Shown: positions 1-5,331 of the stretch, in pieces | Layout: the number at the start of each line of letters is the position of its first letter | Numbering within the stretch: position 1 is the first letter of the stretch | Assembly (NCBI GenBank): GCA_002394025.1 | Contig: DGSV01000111.1 | Coordinates: 1-17,837 of the forward strand | DNA length: 17,837 nt | Direction: 5' to 3' | From: Bacteroidales bacterium UBA4353 | Lineage (GTDB): Bacteria; Bacteroidota; Bacteroidia; Bacteroidales; Paludibacteraceae | Notes under the pieces: generated by a model | Told to the model about the DNA's origin: nothing | Database searches by the model: none | Seen by the model: the letters and a program-made list of their open reading frames with translations, nothing else | Made by a program: the position numbers and the translations under genes

Positions 1-841
1 TGATGTGCCCGGCAAATCCCACCTGGCCGCCCACCATGTTGTGGTTACCAATCTTGGTGGAGCCAGCGATGCCCACCTGTGCAGCCATGACGTTGTTCTC
101 GCCAATCTCCACATTGTGTGCCACCTGGATGAGGTTGTCGAGCTTGGTTCCGCGCTTGACCACTGTTGCACCCATGGTGGCGCGGTCGATGGTGGTGTTG
201 GCTCCGATTTCCACGTCGTCTTCGATAATTACGTCTCCGATTTGCGGCACTTTATGGTATGTGCCTTCTTTGTCAGGTTCAAATCCGAAGCCGTCGGAGC
301 CTACTACGACTCCTGCGTGGAGCATACAGTTGCTGCCGATGCGTGTGTTGTAGTAGATTTTTACTCCATCATATAGCGTGGTATTATCGCCAATGATGAC
401 GTTATCGCCTATGTAGCAGTGAGGGTATATCTGTACGTTGCTGCCGATGCGTACGTTCTTGCCGATATATGCAAAAGCTCCGAGGTATGTGTCTTGCGGC
501 ACTGTGGTGCCTTGCGCCACGAAGCATGGTTGTTCCATTCCGTGGCGGCGCGGGTTGATGACATCTTCGACCATTTTGAGTAGGTCTGCCATTGCTTGGC
601 GGGCGTTATCGACGCGTATGAGTGTTGCCGATGTGGGATGTTCAACAGCTATGTCGCTATTGATGAGAATTACGGAAGCTTGGGTGTCGGCAAGGTAGTG
701 GACGTATTTGGCATCCATCACAAAGCATAACGAGCCTGGTTTGGCTTCTTCGATTTTAGCGAAGTCATTGGCGGTGATGTCAGGGTTGCCAACTACTGTG
801 CCGTTGACGGCTTGCGCTATCTGTTGGGCTGTGAATTGCAT
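1..841 (-). CDS. lpxD: LpxD, UDP-3-O-acyl-glucosamine N-acyltransferase (3' end cut by window edge)
   Basis: Transfers a 3-hydroxyacyl chain from acyl-ACP to the 2-amino group of UDP-3-O-acyl-glucosamine, the third step of lipid A synthesis, in the cytoplasm. About 280 codons are present. The start [14 protein letters not shown] leads into the usual N-terminal uridine-binding domain, with FVMDAKY near residue 44. From about residue 110 come left-handed beta-helix hexapeptide repeats ([33 protein letters not shown]). The AHN motif, with His at about residue 242, matches the catalytic His239 of E. coli LpxD and is followed by [17 protein letters not shown]. The C-terminal part of the helix and the ACP-binding helices, roughly 60 residues, lie beyond position 1. 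It sits 35 bases downstream of the TrmH-family gene on the same strand, so it is probably co-transcribed. In related genomes lpxC-fabZ and lpxA often follow; that cannot be seen here. Confidence 0.95.
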   Translation of the reverse strand, partial: MQFTAQQIAQAVNGTVVGNPDITANDFAKIEEAKPGSLCFVMDAKYVHYLADTQASVILINSDIAVEHPTSATLIRVDNARQAMADLLKMVEDVINPRRHGMEQPCFVAQGTTVPQDTYLGAFAYIGKNVRIGSNVQIYPHCYIGDNVIIGDNTTLYDGVKIYYNTRIGSNCMLHAGVVVGSDGFGFEPDKEGTYHKVPQIGDVIIEDDVEIGANTTIDRATMGATVVKRGTKLDNLIQVAHNVEIGENNVMAAQVGIAGSTKIGNHNMVGGQVGFAGHI

Positions 842-876
842 ATTAGTGAGTATTTATTAGGGGTTAATGTCGTTAT

Positions 877-1599
877 CTATTTTCGTCTTCTGAATTCGGC
901 TATGGTGATAGCCGCCGCTATAGCCACGTTGAGTGATTCTGCGGTAGGGTGTTCAGGCGGGTATGGATTTATCCTTATTTTATGTGTTATTTTGTCTCTC
1001 ACAGGTTGGCTTATGCCGTGTCCTTCGCTGCCCATGATGATGAGTGCCGGTGTGGTGGTGGCTGTAGAGTAGATATCATTTCCGTCGAGCAGAGTGCCGT
1101 AGATGGGTATTGTGCGGGGAATATTGTTAAGCCATAGGTCAAGTTGAGAGACGTATTTGATGTTGACTCGTGCTAACGAACCCATGGTAGCTTGCACGGT
1201 TTTTGGGTTGTAGCAGTCAGCGCAGTCGTTGCCGCAGACGATATGCCGTATGCCATACCAATCGGCGAGGCGTATTATTGTGCCCACATTTCCGGGGTCT
1301 TGCACACCATCAAGAATGATGATAATATCATCGAAAGTTATCTCCGTAGCGTCACGCTTATGGAATATCGCTATGGCGTCCTGTGGAGTTTGCAGTAGTG
1401 AGAGTCGTTGGAGTTCTTTGTCATTGATATATTGTGCGTCGGGCAGCAGGGTGAGATTGGTGCTGAATAGTGAGTGGCAGCGGAAATGCGGCAGTAGTTC
1501 ACTGATGGTTTTTGAGCCTTCTGCAACAAAAAGACCGAGCCTGTCGCGCTCTTTTTTGCGCTGCAGGCTTCGGATAAGTGCAATATGTGTTTTACTCAC
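877..1599 (-). CDS. TrmH/SpoU-family RNA 2'-O-methyltransferase
   Basis: A SPOUT-class enzyme expected to methylate a ribose 2'-OH in tRNA or rRNA using S-adenosylmethionine; the target nucleotide cannot be read from sequence. Of 240 residues, the N-terminal part (LFVAEGSKTI, about 23-32) looks like the small RNA-binding domain. The SPOUT domain carries all three family motifs: motif 1 LDGVQDPGNVGTIIRLADW (about 96-114, with Asn104 and Arg110), motif 2 IIMGSEGHGIS (about 187-197, Glu192), and motif 3 AESLNVAIAAAI (about 220-231, Ser222, Asn224), which form the knotted cofactor pocket. Length is normal for the family. The start codon is GTG, chosen because SKTHIALIRSLQ matches the usual beginning of Bacteroidota homologues and lies 8 bases after the upstream gene's stop, suggesting translational coupling. 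Confidence 0.92.
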   Translation of the reverse strand: MSKTHIALIRSLQRKKERDRLGLFVAEGSKTISELLPHFRCHSLFSTNLTLLPDAQYINDKELQRLSLLQTPQDAIAIFHKRDATEITFDDIIIILDGVQDPGNVGTIIRLADWYGIRHIVCGNDCADCYNPKTVQATMGSLARVNIKYVSQLDLWLNNIPRTIPIYGTLLDGNDIYSTATTTPALIIMGSEGHGISQPVRDKITHKIRINPYPPEHPTAESLNVAIAAAITIAEFRRRK

Positions 1600-1607
1600 G
1601 CTGATGA

Positions 1608-1886
1608 TTACGATTCCCGTTCTATGCGGAGTGCCTCTTCGTGCAGGGCATTCCAGATTGTTATGATGCAGTCCTCGGAGATACCTCGTCGTGTGCCAAC
1701 TTCGATGCGGTCCATGACGACTTGTTGAAATCTTGTAGGGTCTTCGATGGGCTTTTCCGATGCTTTCTTGACCATACCTATTTGACGTGCCAACTGTTGG
1801 CGTTTCTCTATATATTTGAGGATTCTATGGTCAACGTAGTCGAGATACTTTCGCAGAGTGTTAAGATCTATACATGTTAATGCCAT
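1608..1886 (-). CDS. Small AroQ-type (type II) chorismate mutase-like protein, active site partly altered
   Basis: A 92-residue, all-helical protein of the AroQ fold, which in canonical members rearranges chorismate to prephenate for Phe/Tyr synthesis. It aligns without gaps to the E. coli P-protein mutase domain at an offset of one residue. Arg12, Arg29, Lys40, Asp49 and Arg52 correspond to E. coli Arg11, Arg28, Lys39, Asp48 and Arg51, and the pattern KxxxxKPIEDPTR is typical. Two active-site positions differ: E. coli Glu52 is Phe53 here, and E. coli Gln88 is Glu89, the residue type used at that position by the yeast enzyme. It has no signal peptide and no fused dehydratase, DAHP-synthase or regulatory domain. 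It lies 4 bases after the LolA-like gene and 8 bases before the methyltransferase gene, so it is in the middle of an operon with no other aromatic-pathway gene. The fold is fairly sure; the activity is uncertain. Confidence 0.8.
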   Translation of the reverse strand: MALTCIDLNTLRKYLDYVDHRILKYIEKRQQLARQIGMVKKASEKPIEDPTRFQQVVMDRIEVGTRRGISEDCIITIWNALHEEALRIERES

Positions 1887-1890
1887 TGTA

Positions 1891-2532
1891 TTAGTTCTTT
1901 TTCTCGCGTCCTTTTTTCGGAGCGACGAATTTTGCGGCGTCTATAGTGGTGTTGATTTTCTTGGCTCCGGTAAATGTGTAGAGGCTGTAGCCGCCGGCTT
2001 TGTCCACCATCTTCATGGACTGTAGTGTGCCGTCTTTTTTGTCGTAGGTGAGTACTAACTGGCTAATAAGTCCGCGTTTTTTGTCTTTGGTGATGGTGAA
2101 TACGTACTGCTTGCCGTTGTCTTTGAAGCCTGTGACCTTGCCTTCATTTTCCTTTGCCACATCGCTTATTTTGCCTGCCATGGAATAGAGCAGCGTGTAG
2201 TGGAGATTGTGGAACATCTCAAGTTTTTCGATGTTAGGTGTCTGAACTTTTCCGTCAGGTTTAGCTTGCGTGAAATTAGTGCCGTCGAGCACAAGTATTT
2301 CACCTTTTGGGTCACTATATATCATGCTCAGTTTGGTGCCCTGAAAATAGAGCGTACCGGATGATTTGGTGGTGTTGCCGGTGGCTTTGAGATATACCTC
2401 GCGGCTGAAAGTTCCCTCAAAGTTTTTGACCTTAGCGTTGAGTTTGAGGATGTTGTTCATGGCTTCTTGCTGCTGGGCAGATATCGTAAATACCATTACG
2501 GCGGCAAAAAGTGTTAGTAGAATTTTTTTCAT
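1891..2532 (-). CDS. LolA-like outer-membrane lipoprotein carrier protein (periplasmic)
   Basis: LolA-fold proteins ferry lipidated cargo across the periplasm in an open beta-barrel cup. The 213 residues start with a clear Sec signal peptide (MKKILLTLFAAVMVFTISA, cleavage about residue 19, no lipobox Cys), so the mature protein should be soluble in the periplasm. The body has the family look: LNAKVKNFEGTFSREVYL, SGTLYFQGTKLSMIYSDPKGEILVLDG (about 58-84, the typical strands), then LVLTYDKKDGTLQSMKMVDKAG and a basic tail KKGREKKN. It begins a tightly spaced group with the mutase-like, methyltransferase and lpxD genes. LolA-like proteins are found both as general Lol carriers and inside aryl-polyene/flexirubin clusters; the FabG-like and FAD oxidoreductase genes just upstream make the second possible. 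No exact TAnnTTTG box was found in its 291-base leader, so it may be transcribed from the upstream genes. Confidence 0.85.
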   Translation of the reverse strand: MKKILLTLFAAVMVFTISAQQQEAMNNILKLNAKVKNFEGTFSREVYLKATGNTTKSSGTLYFQGTKLSMIYSDPKGEILVLDGTNFTQAKPDGKVQTPNIEKLEMFHNLHYTLLYSMAGKISDVAKENEGKVTGFKDNGKQYVFTITKDKKRGLISQLVLTYDKKDGTLQSMKMVDKAGGYSLYTFTGAKKINTTIDAAKFVAPKKGREKKN

Positions 2533-2823
2533 TTTATTTAGAGTTTATTATCTCGATTTTTTTTTTTGCTAGATTTTCTAGATTTACTAGATTTTCTAGA
2601 TTTACTAGATTTGGCTAAGGTGTTCTTTTGTACTCGCTTAACCGCAACATTCCCGCCTCACCATTTCTCGCAAGCGGCATTGGTTTCTGCTTATCGAAAA
2701 CGTTGCAATTTTTCTTCCACTCCTGCTATGGGAGGTGTTTTTTGAGTCAGGGGTCAGGACTGTAAATTACCCCATAAATTGTCAAATAGTAAACGCGTCA
2801 GTAAATTCTTGTTCTTTGTTCTC
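2533..2823. other. Intergenic spacer between the FabG-like and LolA-like genes
   Basis: The 291 bases contain a 9-bp tandem repeat next to the LolA-like start (listed separately) and an A/T-rich leader with an 11-base poly-A run on the minus strand. The middle (2615-2722, minus) has a 36-codon open stretch ending in TAG at 2615-2617; it includes an ATG at 2678-2680 followed by 20 codons (PLARNGEAGMLRLSEYKRTP), but nothing supports it as a gene. No convincing terminator or exact TAnnTTTG promoter is visible on the minus strand. Confidence 0.5.
2569..2613. repeat. Five tandem copies of a 9-bp unit CTAGATTTN
   Basis: Read on the plus strand, CTAGATTT followed by T, A, T, A, G is repeated five times without interruption. 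Because the ninth base alternates, it can also be seen as an 18-bp unit repeated 2.5 times. It lies 37 bases upstream of the LolA-like start codon, so copy-number change would alter leader length and promoter spacing. Confidence 0.9.
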
Positions 2824-3546
2824 CTAATTCAGTCCTCCGGTGATTGCTATTGTTTCTCCTGTGATGTATGCCGCTTTGTCTGATGCAAGGAATGCTATGA
2901 GTTCTGCGACTTCTTCGGCTTCTCCGAAGCGTTTTGCCGGTATTGTTTTCTTGAGTTCTTCCTCATCAAGTCCCTCGACCATATCTGTTTTTATGAATCC
3001 CGGGGCTATGGCGTTTACTGTGACATTTTTCGGAGCCACTTCTTTTGACAGGGCTTTTGTCGCCGCTATGATGCCTCCTTTTGCCGCAGAATAATTGGTT
3101 TGTCCCGGCAGTCCTATGAGTCCTGATACGGAAGCAACGTTTATTATTCGTCCGAATTTTTTGCGGCACATGGGTTGTATCAGCGGTTGTGTGACATTAT
3201 AAAAAGCGTTGAGTGCCGTTCCAATAACTTTGTACCAGTCATCGGGTTCCATCCATAGCAGCAGATTATCGCGGCGTATGCCGGCATTATTAACCAGTAC
3301 GGCGATATATTCTCCTTTATGTTCTGCCTGCCATTTTTCCAGTGCCTGTTGTGTGGCTTGTTGGTCGCTAACGTCGAATTTGAGCAGTTCTCCGTCGCCG
3401 CCATTGGCTCGGATGCTATCGAGCGTTTCTTGGGCTTTTGCGTCGTTAGAGACGTAGTTGATGATAACGTTATAGCCTGATTGGGCGAGTTTTATCGCGG
3501 CTGCGCGACCTATGCCGCGGCTACCGCCGGTTACTAATGCGTACAT
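2824..3546 (-). CDS. fabG: FabG-like 3-oxoacyl-ACP reductase (SDR family)
   Basis: A short-chain dehydrogenase expected to reduce a 3-oxoacyl thioester on acyl carrier protein with NADPH, in fatty-acid or polyene chain extension. Of 240 residues, the Rossmann motif TGGSRGIG is at about 6-13, NNAG at 86-89, the catalytic Ser at about 139 (INVASVSG), and Tyr152 and Lys156 in NYSAAKGG; PGFIKTDM and the C-terminal ITGETIAITGG are typical FabG. The fourth member of the usual SDR tetrad, Asn110 of E. coli FabG (in ETNLSSVF), is replaced: the aligned stretch is GTALNAFYNV, giving Ala111. The insert NNAGIRRDNLLLWM and the FYNVTQPL stretch resemble the FabG paralogues of aryl-polyene/flexirubin clusters more than housekeeping FabG. 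The gene starts 41 bases after the oxidoreductase stop and probably shares its promoter. Confidence 0.9.
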   Translation of the reverse strand: MYALVTGGSRGIGRAAAIKLAQSGYNVIINYVSNDAKAQETLDSIRANGGDGELLKFDVSDQQATQQALEKWQAEHKGEYIAVLVNNAGIRRDNLLLWMEPDDWYKVIGTALNAFYNVTQPLIQPMCRKKFGRIINVASVSGLIGLPGQTNYSAAKGGIIAATKALSKEVAPKNVTVNAIAPGFIKTDMVEGLDEEELKKTIPAKRFGEAEEVAELIAFLASDKAAYITGETIAITGGLN

Positions 3547-3562
3547 ATATATGTTGGTTTGT

Positions 3563-3592
3563 TCTTGTTCTAGTTGTTCTAGTATTTCTAGT
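3563..3592. repeat. Imperfect 9-bp repeats with a CTAGAA core at the oxidoreductase/FabG junction
   Basis: On the minus strand the oxidoreductase stop codon runs directly into three CTAGAA cores spaced 9 bases apart (CTAGAAATA, CTAGAACAA, CTAGAACAA). The first core contains the TAG stop itself. The period and CTAG core match the repeat upstream of the LolA-like gene. Confidence 0.75.
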
Positions 3593-5078
3593 TGTTTCTC
3601 AATTTCTCAATTTCCATTTTCTCAACTTCTTCTACTGTCATCTGTGCTGTCATTGATGTTCCCAGTATGCCGTGCAGGTTGAGGTTTTGTCCTGTGAGCA
3701 GCAGGTTTGGTGCCGCAGTGCGCGGTGAGAGCAGTGTGAACATGATGTTTTCGCAATCTTTGCGGATGCCGTATGCCGAACCTTGGGCAGTGGCTGTATA
3801 GTCGCGATAGGTCAGCGGTGATGATACATAAATCTTGTCTATCAAATCATTTACTGACGCTTCACTTCTTTGTTCTTTATTCTTTGTTCCTTGTTTCTTC
3901 GTTTCAAATAACACATTTTGTGCCAAACTTATCGCTTTTTGCGCTCTGCGCTGTTTCCAAAGTTCGTAATCGTGGCCTCGGTGCATGACATGGGTGTCTT
4001 GCCATTGTTCTACTTCTTGCCATATTACGGGTGTGAGTATGTCTATTTGATGGCATCTGTCCGTAGCTTCATAGCGTTCTGTGATTAGCACTGCATTGCC
4101 TTGCGCCATTTGCTCCGGATTCCAAAAATCGTCAATGCCGTCATATACGTATGTGTTTCTGTCGTTATAAGGTATGCCATCGCCTTTGAGTATCAGACTC
4201 ACGGTGAGCATTCCGTATGTGTTATCAAGTCGGGCGAACCTGTTTCGTTGTATTCGTTTTACGAGTTTGCTGTCCTGCAAGAGTGTCATTGCTGCCGCGG
4301 GATGTATGTCGGCGATGAATATGTCCGCCTCTAGGCGTTCCCCATTGTCAAGTATCGCTGCGGTGATATGTGTGTCATTCTCCTCAAGGTTTTCTACTTT
4401 GGCTTTGACGCGTACTTCGCCGCCGTTGTGGCGTATGAGCTCCGCGAGTCGGTCAGCTACCTGTTGTCCGCTTCCTTTGAGCCGGTATGCCGATTGTATG
4501 AAACTGCTGTTGATTTGCGCAAAGGTATATAGTGGTAGCCGTGGCGAGAGTTCCATCTTGAGTGAAGCTCCGCAGAGCACTTTTATCAGTTTCCTATCCG
4601 CGATACGTTCCTCGAGCCATTGTTTGGCGGAAATGTTGAATAGTGGCAGGCTATGGGCGGTATCTCCTATGTGTTCCGCTATTTCGCGTAATAGTGTGAC
4701 ATATTGCCTGATACCCTGCGCTTCGTGCGGAAAATAGCTCGTCATGCGTTGTTCGAAATTGTCGAATCCCATCGGGTAGTCGTATTCTTCGCCATCGATG
4801 ACTATTCTGTCGAAGCAGTCCCGGTTCATTCTGTGCCACGGTAAATCGCAGAGTCCCAAATTCGAGAATAAACTGTGCAGTTTTTGCCCCTCGTCAAGTC
4901 CGCCGACATAATGAAATCCCGTATCAAAGTCGTGCTTACCCCGGCGGTAGGCTTGCAGACAGCCTCCAACGAGGTGTTCCTTTTCAAGCACGCACACACG
5001 TTTGCCGCGGCGTGAAAGCAACACACCACATTCAAGTCCGCCAAGACCGGCACCTATGATGACAACATCGTAGCGCAT
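3588..5078 (-). CDS. Phytoene-desaturase/RetSat-like NAD(P)/FAD-dependent oxidoreductase
   Basis: A 496-residue flavoprotein of the carotenoid desaturase-isomerase / all-trans-retinol 13,14-reductase superfamily, which reduces, desaturates or isomerises conjugated polyene or retinoid substrates. The N-terminus has the dinucleotide-binding motif VVIIGAGLGGLECG (about 5-18), then Glu32 (VLEKEHLVGGCLQAY) for the FAD ribose and DFDTGFHYVGG typical of the RetSat/CrtI group. The C-terminal FAD motif LLLTGQNLNLHGILGTSMTA lies about 459-478. Around residues 393-411 is a low-complexity basic stretch (TKKQGTKNKEQRSEASVND) made from AAAGAAC-like DNA repeats and probably inserted. The start is fixed by the Rossmann motif; a strong promoter lies only about 10 bases upstream, implying a very short leader. 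The substrate is unknown; next to the FabG-like gene a polyene lipid or pigment is a reasonable guess. Confidence 0.87.
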   Translation of the reverse strand: MRYDVVIIGAGLGGLECGVLLSRRGKRVCVLEKEHLVGGCLQAYRRGKHDFDTGFHYVGGLDEGQKLHSLFSNLGLCDLPWHRMNRDCFDRIVIDGEEYDYPMGFDNFEQRMTSYFPHEAQGIRQYVTLLREIAEHIGDTAHSLPLFNISAKQWLEERIADRKLIKVLCGASLKMELSPRLPLYTFAQINSSFIQSAYRLKGSGQQVADRLAELIRHNGGEVRVKAKVENLEENDTHITAAILDNGERLEADIFIADIHPAAAMTLLQDSKLVKRIQRNRFARLDNTYGMLTVSLILKGDGIPYNDRNTYVYDGIDDFWNPEQMAQGNAVLITERYEATDRCHQIDILTPVIWQEVEQWQDTHVMHRGHDYELWKQRRAQKAISLAQNVLFETKKQGTKNKEQRSEASVNDLIDKIYVSSPLTYRDYTATAQGSAYGIRKDCENIMFTLLSPRTAAPNLLLTGQNLNLHGILGTSMTAQMTVEEVEKMEIEKLRNN

Positions 5079-5088
5079 AAGTAAATGG

Positions 5089-5119
5089 CAAAGGTAGCGA
5101 TTTTTTTTGATAGAACAAA
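5089..5119 (-). promoter_or_regulatory. Bacteroidota-type promoter for the oxidoreductase operon
   Basis: On the minus strand TTTG (5119-5116) is followed by exactly 19 bases and then TACCTTTG (5096-5089), matching the Bacteroidota sigma-70 consensus TTTG-N19-TAnnTTTG. The -7 box ends only 10 bases before the ATG, so the transcript is likely to start within a few bases of the start codon. Confidence 0.8.
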
Positions 5120-5217
5120 AAAACAGGGGTAGGAGGCTTGATGTTCATGAGTGAAGTTTGCAAAAAGGATGTTATTTGTAACAAAATTGCATAAAAACAG
5201 CAAATTTGCTTACGTTT

Positions 5218-5251
5218 TTTGTGATTATGTAAAATTTTATTATTAAATTTG
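5218..5251 (+). promoter_or_regulatory. Probable Bacteroidota-type promoter for the giant protein gene
   Basis: TAAATTTG at 5244-5251 fits TAnnTTTG. The nearest upstream TTTG (5218-5221) is 22 bases away, slightly longer than the usual 19-21. The expected transcript start near 5257 leaves about 75 bases of A/T-rich leader before the ATG at 5332. The region between this and the divergent promoter (5120-5217) is A/T rich, with no clear operator palindrome. Confidence 0.5.
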
Positions 5252-5331
5252 CAGTTTGAATAATAGTTGTTGTGCTTTACAACACTATTGAGAGTATAAA
5301 AAAGGTAAATAACATTTTTAACATCACGTTT

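Noticed and set aside
5..376. Plus-strand open frames opposite lpxD
   Set aside because: They are antisense shadows; the minus strand encodes a clear hexapeptide-repeat LpxD with its catalytic His.
2718..2743. CACTCC...GGAGGTG hairpin followed by six T as a terminator
   Set aside because: The stem is short and bulged, and the T-run is on the plus strand, where no gene ends; on the minus strand no T-run follows.
5272..5331. In-frame GTG start 60 bases upstream of the giant protein's ATG
   Set aside because: It would put about 20 polar residues before a clear signal peptide and lies only about 20 bases after the -7 box; the ATG at 5332 starts the signal peptide directly.
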